From Warburgia ugandensis (Eukaryota > Streptophyta > Magnoliopsida > Canellales > Canellaceae), in NCBI GenBank assembly GCA_035236585.1, contig CP141138.1, positions 23,695,437 to 23,759,436 on the forward strand: 64,000 nt of DNA, given 5' to 3'. Positions 49,881 to 61,049 of this stretch are shown here, piece after piece (the first letter of the stretch is position 1; the number at the start of each line of letters is the position of its first letter). Made by a program: the position numbers and the translations under genes. Under the pieces are notes generated by a model that worked only from the letters and a program-made list of their open reading frames with translations, ran no database searches and had not been told where the DNA came from.

Positions 49881-50980
49881 GTTCCAATTTTTGTACCGTG
49901 AATTCTCTACAATTCCGTATGCCATCTCTTCTCTTACCTCTAGTGATTGCGAGAATTGAATCACTCTAATGACCCGTTACGGCGTAAGACCTCTTGTGTT
50001 TATCCCTTTGGTTTGAGGAGAGTTGTACTTCTAGATCGACTTTCTCATTCTGTTCTTCTTATTATAAGTGTTTACTTTTAAGAAAAGGAAGAGAAAAGAA
50101 AATTCCCGTGGATCCTTATAGTACGGGTATCTCCATGGAAAGACAACTTGGACCCTCCAACTAGGGGGTTCTCCAAAAGTGATCTCTCCTAATTTTGCAC
50201 TCCATTTCAAAGACTAGTATATTTTAGTAGCTAGTGCGTACCTTTGAAGGTCTCATGTAATATGGTTTTTCATGCAAGAATCATTTTGTCCATGAACTGT
50301 TAGAATTTTAATATTTTTCTGGTCCTTAACATTTAAATTCATAATTAAATGTAGGTATAGTGGTGGCAACTGATATCTAATCATTAGTCTAAATGCAGTT
50401 AGTGGTAACTGACTTAGAAGTGGCCATTATACAAGAAAAACTATTTTGGGACAGTTAATATCCTTGATAGAAGGACAACTATAGCTAAAAATCTATTAAA
50501 GGATTTCTTATTCAAGCAATTCAGACTCGGTTTTTCCATCTCCATGAATTGCTAAGGATTAGAAGAACTCTAAAGATAAGTCGGATCGTCTACTATGGCT
50601 GGAGGTCAGTATATTTTATTGTGCTTCCTTTATTTCACTCCATATGTTGTGTGAACTTAAGAGATGAATGGATAGCATGAACTGGCGTCTCTTTTGAGAA
50701 GTCTTAACTTTAAAGGAGTTGAGACCACCACCAACAACAAGGCAGCAACCAAGTGGCAAAAGCTCCATTTAAGGACTCACAACATAAACAGTTTCTTATA
50801 CGTCGACTCTGCCAAAGGCACCTGTGACTCTAGATTGATGCCAATTGTCTAGTGGGCAAGTACCACTAGGCCGTACACACAAGACTAATATCCATTTTTG
50901 ATAAATCCAACGAGGAGTTGGTGCTATCCAACCAGAGCAGGATGACAAAATGTCACGGTGGGATGAAGACCTTATTGGAC
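49881..50980. other. Unassigned stretch, probably LINE 3' UTR and flank
   Basis: No coding region recognised. The first 200 bp may be the 3' untranslated part of LINE fragment a. An A-rich segment lies near 50075-50105. Confidence 0.4.
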
Positions 50981-50989
50981 TTTGATTAA

Positions 50990-52132
50990 AACAGCTAATG
51001 TTAAAAGTTTTTTGGCGTTAATGACAAAGACTTGACAGAGCTGGTGTGACACTAAAGTCAGCAAGAAAGCTCATCTATTCAACAAAGGATACTTCCTTTT
51101 GTCATAAAGTTGTATGGATGCAAAAGCTTCCTCTAAACATGAAATTGTTTATGTGGAAAGCAATACAAAACTATTTGCCTGTCGAGGAAAATTTACAAGC
51201 AATTGGCATCTCACTAGCTTCTAAGTGTGTGTTATTTGATTGGCCAAATGGAATCAGTCAACCATGTTCTAAGACAGTGTGATATTGCAGCAAGACTTTA
51301 GGACTGGTATGCAAATGTTCTTAAGATGCAAACACCAAACGGTCTTGATTGGATAGCTATGGCGAAATGATGGTATGATAAGGGAACCTACTCTAACTTA
51401 ATGGGGGTCATAAAGCGATTGATACCCAGAATTATTTTATGGCATTTTTGGATGGCAAGATGTGGATGGAAGATGGCTGGTAAAAGATACTCCAAGCATT
51501 CTATTAGGGCTAAGATCAGATTGGTGATGTTGAGTTGCCTTGGAGAAGGTGATATAAGGAGGCTGTGATATATATTAGAGACCAGTATATTGTCTTGTTT
51601 TCATAAAGTTATTACTGTTAAGTGGGAGGCTCCAAAAGAGGAATGTTGGAAGCTGAATATTGATGGGAGTTCATAGGGTAACCTGGGGTCATATGGGGGT
51701 GGAGGTGTCATGAGAGATCATAATGCTAAGATGCTTTTTGCTTATGCCGTGTATGGAGGTAGGGAGGGGACCAACAATAAAGCTAAAATGTTGAGTCTTC
51801 TGGAGGGTTTGAATCATTGCATAAGATATGAAATATATCATGTATGCATAGAATATGATTCTTCCTTGGACACTCTACATTATATGAGATACCATTAGAG
51901 AAGTAATGACAAGGATCGACATCCAAGTTAAACATGGATTTGGAGAAGGTAATCAAGTGGCTGATAGTCTGGCTAGACAAGGGGAGATGGAAAATCCTTT
52001 ATTTGTTAATGTTTCTTATCAATTACCCGTAATTACACGTGGTCTTTTGAGATTGGATGCAATTGGTTATCCTTCTCTGAGGATAACCAATTAATGAAAT
52101 AAGGCTTCAGCCCACTTGCCAAAAAAAAAAAA
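50990..52132 (+). mobile_element. L1-type LINE 3' fragment b with poly(A)
   Basis: The zf-RVT region (FCHKVVWMQKLPLNMKLFMWKA at 51100-51165; MESVNHVLRQCDIAARLWYAN across 51250-51315) is followed by an RNase H: KWEAPKEECWKLNIDGSS, stop, GGGGVMRDHNAKMLFAYAVYGG, NNKAKMLSLLEGLNHC, and FGEGNQVADSLARQG. The last frame stops at 52094 and a 12-base poly(A) run follows at 52121-52132, the expected end of an L1-type LINE. 5'-truncated and broken by stops. Confidence 0.8.
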
Positions 52133-55100
52133 GGTTCATGCAAAGACATTATCCAAAAAAAAAAGGTAAAAAGATACAATACTTTCATAATTTGGAAGTT
52201 CTAAGAGTTGATTTCCAAAATTTAATATAGAAATAGAAGAACATGAACAGACACTGCTGAATAGTTTTATTAAAGAAGTTTGGACGCTAACAGTTCTACT
52301 CTCACAAATTTATCACAAATAGCAGTCATCACAAAATGTTTGTTTGAGTGCAAATAAAAGTAGATAGTTGATAGGAGAGTGGAGAGTGGAGTGGAGTGGA
52401 GTGAAGAGCAAAGAAGCATATATACATGCTTGGATTTTTCCAATAGACTGTATATTGAATAAAGCTTCATACCATGTACTTCACAGAGTATGGGCATTTT
52501 AAACTTCCCAACATGCACTAGTGGTGGAATTTATCTAGCATTTGTATTGTTCCGGGAATAAGCCATTCCACCACCCTAAATATTCAATTAGCCGCATCAA
52601 GGATTACCAATAGTATTAGTTACTTCTGATAACTATTTTCATGAGCAAGTTTGGTAACCATCAGTTTGGCATGGAAACTATAAAGCAAATCAATTGCTCG
52701 ATTGACATGGGACCACCCAAATTTTTTGCACATCCTACCCATGGAGGATAAAGCATACGGGGAAATTAATCATCTTGTCCATTAATGTGAGAAAGGAGTA
52801 CTCCTCTATCATTTGTTAATCCTCATCATGGAGGCAAGAAAACCAAAGAGTTTCCTAGCTTGCTGTGGTGATCTCCATCTCTAGAACAAGTTGGCATGGT
52901 AGTATTACAGAATTCAGTCCTACCTACACTATGCCTTTTTTCTGAACAGTTAGGAGATTAGAGCCTAGAACCTCCTGGTTGTCTCTTATCTAGAATAAGA
53001 TGTTAAGCATATTATTTGAGTTGGTTTGCAGTAAGATCACGTAAGGAAAAGAGAACTAGTTCACTATAATGCATGAGAATTTGGAAGTAGAGAAGATTGT
53101 CAGAGTGCTAGTTTGAGTGAAGATGCTTGGCTGCTGAAATATTTAGGTTGGTCATTGAAGTTTTGCCTATTTCTTTCCTTGAAGGATATTTATTAACAAA
53201 AAGAGCATTTGCAAGAGTGACCAAGACAGTTATGACTACTCAAACAAAAGAATATAAATACAAAGGAAATCTAACCAAAATGAGCTTGCCAAAAATAGAA
53301 AATGATGGACAATCAAAAGGCCCCTCATTACCACCAGGTGCTTGGATCCACATCTGATGCCATAAGAATTGATGGAACAATGCTTCACATACACCCAGCA
53401 TTTTGTTATATTGCTACCACCATCCCACTCAAAGAATCTCCTGAAATTATGACAAATGAGTGACACAAGTATCAATTTCTGCCTCAAAATTGATAGCTCC
53501 ACTTCTCAAGAATCCTCAGTGCCTAAAAGGCTCAGGCAAGATAAATCTTTATATATCTAGATGATCCTCATGATGCCATCAATACCAATCAGACCAGATT
53601 ACACCAATACACAAATTTTGTTTTCATTGATATTGAAGAGAAACTCCCAATGCCTCTGTCACTTTCATTGTTTTCAGCTGAACAATACCCCCATGTCGCT
53701 AATGATCCTAACTCTTAGACCTACAGAGCTCCTTCCGAATGCTATACTTTTCTGGACCACACAGATCCCAAAGCCCACACCCCAAGCAACAATTTAGACA
53801 CAACCAAAGAAAACTAAGAAGATGACGCATAGATCCTTCCAAACAAACAACATATTGTAGGGTGAAATCCCAATGCCACACCTAGAGCAACAATGAGACT
53901 GGGCCAGAATAGCTCAGACACAACCGAACAAAAAGATCAAAAAGATGGTGCATAGATTCTTCCAACAAGCAACATTTGGTTCACATAAAGTCATGCTGAT
54001 TCTGATTGTTTATGTTCATCAACTGTGAAATCATAAAGTAGATGTAGGTGCAACAATGATGCTTTCTGCAGTCTTATAAAACAATCTCCACTGTGACTGT
54101 ACAAATTAGGAACCTGTTCTACATTTTGTGTCATTTGTATGTGCTAATGTCATCTTCTTCAAGTATGGAGAATAAGTCAATCAAGCACATTATGTATCAA
54201 TCTTACAGGTTCCTCCTAGAAACCTGCACTGTATCAATCTGAATAACCATATACTTTTTCACTACAAATCACTTTGAATCCCTTAGCACTAACCACATCA
54301 GATTCCTTAGAGAAGGATTTCAAAAGGAATGCTACCAAACATGGTCCTTCAAGAAACAACTCAAAGAGACCCATGTGTATCCTATACCAAACATCTGCCT
54401 TTGGTGACTCTTTTCTTTTCAAGGGAAGTCCTCCATATGTCACGTATGATGATGCCAATTGGCCCTTACTAAAAGCAACAATACCTTACTTAGATATAAT
54501 CAGTTCCCAAAGGCCATTCCTCTTTCTTCCTTCATAATCAATTTACCTAGGAGCTTGATTTGTTTGTTCTAGTCACCTAACGCCTAGCCAACCTCAAGTA
54601 TACTTGCATACCATTCCTAGGTGTCTAGATGATCTCAAACTGGCCTCCCTTTAATCCAAAATAAAATTTCACAGCCTCTCTGGTTAACTGTAGCATTTGG
54701 ATAATGAGACAGTTTTAAGTATGTGGACATATTAGACTGAGATGATCCATAAGGAAGCTTTGCCAGATTGAACCGAGACTAATTCCAATGGAGGAGAACA
54801 TCATGGTTACTAAATCAGCTTCAACCAACAGAAACTTGCAATGTAATTTTAGTTGGCAAAAAAGGTCTAAGAGATCTAATGAACCTTCCTAGTAGAAATT
54901 CTTACATAGAGGCACTGAAAGAGAGGAACGAGGATGTTAATGTGACTTGAAGAAGGTTCCAATCTCTATAACATACGTCAGTAGAGCGTATTTATCAGAT
55001 ACTACCAAAAGGCCCTTAGAAGATTTTTCCCTTAAAGATGGCATGATTTTCTTTCTCGGTGGAGGAGATAGAATCCAGAAATTAGGTGAATCCGAAGTTA

Positions 55101-55535
55101 GTCCTTGCCGATTCTGAAAGGTTCCATCCAGTTGGATAGCAATGGTTTATTATTTTATTTTGTTGGAATCAATTGGATCAGTGCCTTGAGTTATAGCTTT
55201 CCAATTATGTAGGGGATGGAGATTATCAAATGCACGGTTAACAGCACCTTATTACGTTAATTGGGTTTCATGGTTTATGTTCATGAATCCTTACATATAA
55301 AGACTTTAGGAGATTAAGATGTAGAGAACAAAAAAGAAAGAAAGGAAAAACGAAGCTCGAAACCCAGCCACTGGAACTACCCTTTTCCCTATAACCATAA
55401 GAAGTAAGCAAGCACTACTCTTCAAATATCAACCATTTGGATAAGTTTGGGGCCATCATAAATCTTCTCAAAACAGTTAATCTTCAAAAAAATTGGTATT
55501 TAAGAAAAAAAAAAAAACAATCTGAAGATTGGGAA
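52133..55535. other. Unassigned 3.4-kb stretch
   Basis: No domain recognised on either strand. There is an approximately 60-bp diverged direct repeat (53804-53860 and 53919-53975) and a GGAGT-rich patch near 52380-52410. Its right end should hold the 3' part of the small minus-strand gene at 55536-55697, including any further exon. Confidence 0.4.
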
Positions 55536-55697
55536 TTATGTAACGGCGGTACCTCTGTTCATCAGAAACCAAAGAGCTCCAAAAACGGCTCCGATGACGG
55601 CGATACCGATGAAGACATGCCTCTTATCGCCGCTGTAGAGGTAATGTTCCAGTCTTGACCTGAATCCTCCACCGCTACTACTGCTTTCGTTCGCCAT
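55536..55697 (-). CDS. Small single-pass membrane protein, 53 residues (or first exon)
   Basis: An ATG at 55697 opens a 53-codon frame ending TAA at 55536. The product begins MANESSSSGGGFRSRLEHYL, has a short charged stretch (YSGDKRHV), then one hydrophobic segment (FIGIAVIGAVFGALWFLM, residues about 30-47) and ends NRGTAVT. GC content and codon use differ sharply from the surrounding AT-rich DNA, and the serine/glycine-rich start plus membrane anchor resembles a small conserved plant protein group whose function I do not know. AACAGAG|GTACCG near the end is a plausible splice donor after Met-Asn-Arg, so this may be exon 1 of a longer protein; no second exon was found. The right edge of element M2 lies 87 bp upstream. 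Too short for most gene finders. Confidence 0.6.
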   Translation of the reverse strand: MANESSSSGGGFRSRLEHYLYSGDKRHVFIGIAVIGAVFGALWFLMNRGTAVT

Positions 55698-55784
55698 TTC
55701 CTCTTCTCTTCCTCCCTCTGTTTGTCCTTAGCGGCCAAAACTACGTAGTTGTCTCTCGGGCTGCTTGTAAGTTCTTAAAATCTA

Positions 55785-56010
55785 GAGTTTTTTGCTGATT
55801 TGCCACTGAATTTTTTTCGTTTTTGCTAAAATATCCAGACATTTTTTGTTTTTGCAGGAAACTTTGCAAGAATGCCATTAACGTTTCACCGTCTCTTTTT
55901 GTGAAATAGCAAAAATACGCCTCCGTCTTCTCCCTGTTTAAACAATGAAAACAGATCGGAAGAATGATGACCGACCCCCTACCTTGCTCGGACCAGTCTC
56001 TGTCCGAGCT
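55785..56010 (+). repeat. M2 left TIR
   Basis: Inverted partner of 57700-57953; similarity fades after CTCTGTCC near 56005. Its inner part carries an ATGATGACCGACCC start-codon context identical to that in the right TIR. Confidence 0.85.
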
Positions 56011-56766
56011 CCACCCAGGTCTCGATAGGTACCATACTCTGGTTGGCGTTTTCTGGGGTTTCATGGTGTGCATTCTCCATTGCCCTTTCTCCTGTTACTT
56101 TTCATGGCAAAAGGCACATGCATTGAAGAGACAGTGGGAAACAGTATCTTCATTCTTAATCTTTTCCTGTTTTCGGATGCTTAATTGTGGCTGGACTCCC
56201 ATTTAGCCTTTGATCCGTAGGAACGGCCAAAATCAGACGGCATTTTAAAGGTAACCGACCAATCCCAAGCGTTTACTCAAGATCCAATGCTAATTATCAG
56301 AGCCTCTTAACCAGCATACTTTTCCTTTAAATGCAGAGGGAAAATAATAATGGGCAATAGCACAAATGGGACCTGCTATTTCATTGATCCGTACCGCTTA
56401 TACAGTAGAGCTCGTCTTACGCATAAGAACTTCTTAAGCACTATGTGCCTTCAAATTGTTAAGTGCCTGTGGACATGCTGTTAAACTGGTCTTATGCAAG
56501 CCACAGGCTGTTCTGGATGTCAACTAAAAGAATAGTGATGTGAGCGATTGCCAGGACGTCACCAGCATCATCAATTATACTTTTACAAGTGGAACGATCT
56601 TGTCATTCTACAAAAATTCAGCGGTTGTAATGTTTTTATCTGTATAACTGATTTATTACAAAGAAAGATTACAAGTTAACTGTAACACAACACAAGCTCC
56701 TACTGGGGAAAAAGTGATAAATAAAATATAGCAAACAAAGCCAAGGACACAAGTTGGGGAAGCAAA
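56011..56766. other. M2 interior of unknown origin
   Basis: An 80-codon plus-strand frame (55964-56206) starts in the TIR and continues here but has no recognised family. The rest is AT-rich; 56690-56766 is probably NBP35 3' UTR sequence. It could be a second captured fragment. Confidence 0.4.
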
Positions 56767-57742
56767 TCAGATATCCATCTGATCAGGTTCCTGAATTTGT
56801 TGAGTGGATACCAGTTTCTTTATAATTCTTCTAAGTGCCGTTGCGCTAGCAGAACACTTTTGATCAGCAAAGCACCATCGGCCTTCATCACCAGCCTTGC
56901 ACAGTTGTGGATCCATTGGCACTTTCCCAAAAAATGGAACGTCCATGTCCTTGCACATCTTCATGGCACCGCCTCTGCTACCATCAAACACTTCACTAGA
57001 TGCAACCAATGAAAGAAATTTTGGAGCCTTTTCCCTTAAATAGTTGATTGCCCATTCTGTAACATCTTTTTCATCTCCTTCCTCTGTTGTAACCATGTAC
57101 TTAAAATCCATTACTAGCATCTGCAACCCACTCATGTTTTCTACAACACCCAGAACTGGTATCCCAACTTTCTTGCAAAAACTTCTCTTTACGAACATCG
57201 ATTAGAGAGACTTGTTATGGTGTAGTAACAATAATAGCACCATCTATACCAGCTACCTAAAGAAACTGAACTACAGATATGTGCTTATCAGAGGTCCCGG
57301 GAGGAGCATCCACCACGAGATAGTCAAGTTCCCCCTAGTAAACATCCTTCAAGAATTGCTCGATGATGCCATTCTTGCGTGGTCCCCTCCATATGACAGC
57401 CTCATCTGGGTGCGGAAGCATGAAACCAATTGACATGACACCAAGATTGGACTCAACATAGACAGGTGACCAGCCAAGATTGCTTTGGTGAATGTCTTGG
57501 CTTTCGAAGGCCAAGTATCTTAGGAATAATAGGACCGCAATATCAATGTCAAGACGGCCAACCTGGTAATCCATACTGGCTAGCTCATAAGACAACTGAG
57601 CTGAGAATGTACTCTTGCCAACCCCACCTTTCTCAGATAGGACTAGTATCTCGTGTTTAACAGTGGCCATTTGTTTTGCTATTGCCGCCAAGTCTGCACG
57701 TGGACAGAGTGCGGGCGGAGCAAGGTAGGGGTCGGTCATCAT
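56767..57742 (-). pseudogene. NBP35: NBP35 (cytosolic Fe-S cluster scaffold ATPase) pseudogene
   Basis: NBP35 is a P-loop NTPase scaffold of the cytosolic iron-sulfur assembly pathway. The minus strand encodes ATVKHEILVLSEKGGVGKST (Walker A), HQSNLGWSPVYVESNLGVMS, FMLPHPDEAVIWRGPRKNG, EQFLKDVY, then LDYLVVDAPPGTSD, GAIIVTTP, SLIDVRKE, KKVGIPVLGVVENMSGL and ASSEVFDGS to KVPMDPQLCKAGDEG. Breaks: a one-base loss and later one-base gain around the CGPxIP motif, premature stops at W (after KDVY), after VQFL and at TPQ, and a frameshift before the CKKVG block. No introns interrupt it, so it resembles a retrocopy. The N-terminal cysteine cluster is missing: homology starts at RADLAAIAKQ (57700), and the preceding 14 codons, including the ATG, come from the TIR. 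Confidence 0.9.
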
Positions 57743-57953
57743 TCTTCCACAGACGATCGTCTGTTTTCAGCATTTAAATAGGAAGAAGACAGAGGCGTAT
57801 TTTTGCCATTTTACAAAAAAAGATGGTGAAACACTAACCGAATGGCATTCTTACAAAGTTTTGCAAAACTTAATGGCAAATCTGAAAAACTAAAAATGTC
57901 TAGATATTTTAGCAAAAACGCAAAAATTCAGTGGTAAATCAGCAAAAAAACCC
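57700..57953 (-). repeat. M2 right TIR
   Basis: Inverted partner of 55785-56010, ending at the TAAAATCTA duplication (57954-57962). Its inner edge coincides with the start of NBP35 homology. Confidence 0.85.
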
Positions 57954-58080
57954 TAAAATCTAAGAAGTTCTGATAACATAAAATTACCCTGAACTCACAA
58001 ATTCTATCACTTATTGAGAACTAATGAATTAACTCCGCCAATGCCAATTCCAAGTCCGGATAAAAAAGGATGAGGGTCTT

Positions 58081-58356
58081 GCGTCAGGTGCCAGCCTGTC
58101 AGGGAGAAGTTGAGGATGATTTTGTTATTTCTTTCTTACAAATAAATATGCATTTGTATATTAGTTTGTGAGGAAGAAATGAAAATCATCTCTAACTTCT
58201 TAAAATATGGCAACCCTTGCGTCAGGTGCATGTCGGCAAGGGTGAAACTGAAGATGATTTTGTTATTTCTTTGCTACTTGCAAATAAATATGCATTTGTA
58301 TATTAGTTTGTAAGGAAGAAATGAAAATCATCTTCAACTTCTTAAAACTATGGCAA
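58081..58356 (+). repeat. Two 138-bp tandem hairpin units at RTE copy 2 5' end
   Basis: GCGTCAGGTGC starts at 58081 and again at 58219. Within each unit GAAG(A/T)TGAGGATGATTTT-like sequence is followed about 50 bp later by its inverted form (AAAATCATCT(C/T)(T/C)AACTTC), so each unit could fold into a stem-loop. Confidence 0.8.
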
Positions 58357-58399
58357 CCCTAACATGATATGAATCAAAAATTGACATTCTCTCGAGCTA

Positions 58400-58603
58400 G
58401 GGCATTCCCCATAAGCAACGCACTATATTAGATCTTAGGTGCGGTGAAAAATAAGCAAGGGTTGGTAGGGCGTTCTCCCAAAAGCAACGTGTTACATTGG
58501 ATTCCGGGTGTGGTGAAAATGGGCAAGGGCTACTAGAGCGTCCCCTCGGAAGCGACGTGCTGCATTAGAATACAGGTGTTAGTGAAAAGTGGACATGGGT
58601 TCA
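58400..58603 (+). repeat. Three 68-bp tandem units in the RTE 5' UTR
   Basis: Units begin at 58400 (GGGCATTCCCC), 58468 (GGGCGTTCTCCC) and 58536 (GAGCGTCCCCTC) and share AAGC(A/G)ACG, GGTGTGGTGAAAA and GGCAAGGG blocks. They lie just before the endonuclease frame, where LINE promoters usually sit. Confidence 0.8.
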
Positions 58604-58652
58604 TGCCATGGAGATCGAGAAAGGCGATAGTAAATAGGATATCTCCAGAACA

Positions 58653-59335
58653 TTGACAGGTAAGAGTTTGGAGTTAGTACATGCGATGAAACGTATGAGA
58701 CTCAACATCGCATGTATCCAAGAAACCAAGTGGAAAGAGGCTAAAGCTAGAGAAATAGACGTATATAAATTATGGTATGTAGGAAAGGATAATAATAGAA
58801 ATGGCATAAGAATAATAGTGGATAAGGAATTAAAGGATAAAGTTGTGGACGTTAAAAGAATTAGTGATTGAATTATAATAATAAAACTTGTTTTAGGATA
58901 GAAGATTATAAATGTTATAAGTGTATACGCACCACAAGTAGGGTTACAAGATATAATCAAGCGATATTTTTAGGAAGACATGGAGGGACTCATGCAAGAA
59001 ATTTCCAACACTAAGGGGATATTTATAGGAGCAGACTTAAATGGCCGTGTCGGAAAAGAAAAGGAAGGATATGATAGAATACACGGAGGGTATGGTATAG
59101 GTCAACGAAATGAGATGGGGGAGAATATCCTTAATTTTGCTTTGTCATATAACCTGGCCATTGCAAATACACTCTTTAAGAAGAGGGATGAACACTTAAT
59201 AACCTTTAAAAGTGGACTTCATAAAAGCCAAATAAACATTTTTCTACTTAGGAATAATGAATGATCTATGTGTAAGCATTGTACGGTGATACTCGGTAAG
59301 AGTTTAACATCCCAACATAAGTTAATGGTTATGGA
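58653..59335 (+). pseudogene. RTE copy 2 endonuclease
   Basis: An apurinic-like endonuclease: MRLNIACIQETKW (catalytic Glu) at 58653-58871, a stop, then FIGADLNGRVGKEKEGYD and NEMGENILNFALSYNLAIAN at 58980-59264, and SQHKLMVMDI near 59310, where the catalytic Asp/Asn and His are expected. It would nick target DNA to prime reverse transcription. Broken by stops. Confidence 0.85.
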
Positions 59336-59483
59336 TATCCATATCAAAAGATGAAAGAAAAGAAATGAACTTAATAGGTATCCAAAAATTAAGTGGTGGA
59401 ACTTAAAAGGAGAGAAAATAACCTCATTCACAAATAAGTTGATGTTAAAAGGAATTTGAAACTATGAAATAGAAGTAAATACC

Positions 59484-61043
59484 ATGTGGATTAATATTGT
59501 TGAGACCATTAAGAAAGGGGCAAAAGATGTCTTAGGATTATCTCAAGGTAAAAGGCAATTAGTAAAGGAAACAAGGTGGTGCAGTGCAATAGTGCAAAAA
59601 GCTATCAAAGAAAAATGGATGTGTTTTAAAGTATGGCTAAAGACTAGAAAAAATGAAAACTATGAACAATATAAGAATGCTAAAAAATTTGCTAAGAAAA
59701 TAGTAAGTGAGGTTAAACTTAAAGCATATGAAGAGCTCTATAATAGACTAGGAACAAGAGAAGGCGAGAAAGATGTGTTTAAACTTGCAAAAGTAAGAGA
59801 ACAAAAGGGTAAGGACTTAGATCATGTTAGGGGCATTAGAAGTGATGATCAAAAGGTATTAGTCAAAGATGATGAGATCAAACAAAGGTGGGAAACATAC
59901 TTTCAAAAATTGTTAAATGACAATGGCTCTGAGAATATAGGGATTGAAAATATTATAAATCTAAATAACATTGGATATTATAGATATGAATGTAGGACTA
60001 GAATACTTGAAGTGAAAGAGGCCTTGAAAAAGATGAAATCAAGAAAGGCCATGGGGCCCAATGGTATACCAATAGAGGTTTGGAAGCATATGGGAGATAT
60101 TGGGGTAGTTTGGTTGACCAAGTTGTTTAATAAGATTATAAAATTAAAGAAAATGCCTGATGAGTGGAGGGAAAGCTCTATTGTACCAATTTATAAGAAT
60201 AAAGGAGACATACAGAGCTGCACTAATTATCGAGGGATCAAACTTATGAGCCACACTATAAAACTTTTTGAAAGAATGAGTAAGAAGAGGCTATGACATG
60301 AAATAAGGGTATATGAGAAACAATTTGGTTTCATGCCTGCGAGGTTTACCATGGAAGCTATTTTCTTACTAAGATAATTAGTAGAGAAATATAGGGGGAG
60401 GAGGAAAGAACTCCACATGGTCTTTATCGACTTAGAGAAAGCTTATGATAGAATCCCTAGAGAGTTAATATGGAGGGTGTTTGGCGATAAAGGGGTTTTG
60501 CATGGGTATATGGACATAATTAAAGATATGTATGAGGGAGCGGTAACAAATGTTAAGACCACTAGTGGCGAGACTGATGGTTTTCTTGTCATGGTAGGAT
60601 TGCACCAAGGATCGGTATTAAGCCCACACCTTTTCACATTGGTTATAGATGAGTTAATAAAACATCTGCACAAGGAGATTCCCTAGTGCATGCTATTTGT
60701 AGATGATATAGTCTTACTTGATGACACAAGGGAGGGTGTAAACATAAAGCTAGAGTTATGGAGAGAAGCATTAAAATCTAAAGGATTTAAAATTAGCCAA
60801 ACTAAGATAGAATATATGGAATGCAATTTTAGAAATGAGAGGAGTAGGAGTGGAACACCAATCAAGATTGACAACCAAGAAGTCCCCATAAAAGACCACT
60901 TTCGGTACTTAGGATTCATGATTCATGAGAGTGGAGAGATTGAGAGATTGAGAGGGAGATTACCTAGAGAATCCAAGTGGGTTGGAACAAATGGAGACGT
61001 GCATCTGGAGTTTTGTGTGATCAGCGGATGCCACTCAAATTAA
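59484..61043 (+). pseudogene. RTE copy 2 reverse transcriptase
   Basis: A 270-codon open segment (59484-60296) carries the RT N-terminal part: MKSRKAMGPNGIPIEVWKHM, KMPDEWRESSIVPIYKNKG, NYRGIKLMSHTIKLFER. One stop follows, then VFIDLEKAYDRIPRELIW and GLHQGSVLSPHLFTLVIDEL (60417-60686), one TAG, and the catalytic MLFVDDIVLLDD at 60687 onward with [18 protein letters not shown]. The catalytic residues are intact, with two point stops, so decay is slight. Confidence 0.88.
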
Positions 61044-61049
61044 AAGAAA

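Larger units (their letters stand above)
55785..57953 (-). mobile_element. Pack-MULE-like element M2 carrying an NBP35 copy
   Basis: The left end (plus strand) GAGTTTTTTGCTGATTTGCC and the right end (minus strand) GGGTTTTTTTGCTGATTTACC begin inverted repeats that align over about 225-255 bp, through CACTGAATTTTT, GCTAAAATAT, GAATGCCATT, GCAAAAATACGCCTC and GAATGATGACCGACCCC. TAAAATCTA flanks both ends directly (55776-55784, 57954-57962), a 9-bp TSD. No transposase is present. The interior holds an NBP35 coding copy on the minus strand plus about 750 bp of unknown sequence. Same class as M1 but with unrelated TIR sequence. Confidence 0.88.

Noticed and set aside
50258-52150. A TSD for LINE fragment b (TCATGCAA near 50268 and 52136)
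   Set aside because: Only eight bases match, the surrounding bases differ, and coding homology begins far downstream of the left copy.
53100-54540. Short open frames of about 75-88 codons in the unassigned stretch
   Set aside because: Overlapping frames on both strands, no motif or family signature, no consistent splice structure could be built.
56767-57742. A functional NBP35 gene
   Set aside because: At least three premature stops, several frameshifts, a missing N-terminal cysteine cluster and location inside a transposable element.
58081-58603. CRISPR-like regularly spaced repeats
   Set aside because: Plant nuclear context; units are contiguous 138-bp and 68-bp tandem repeats without unique spacers, inside an RTE element.
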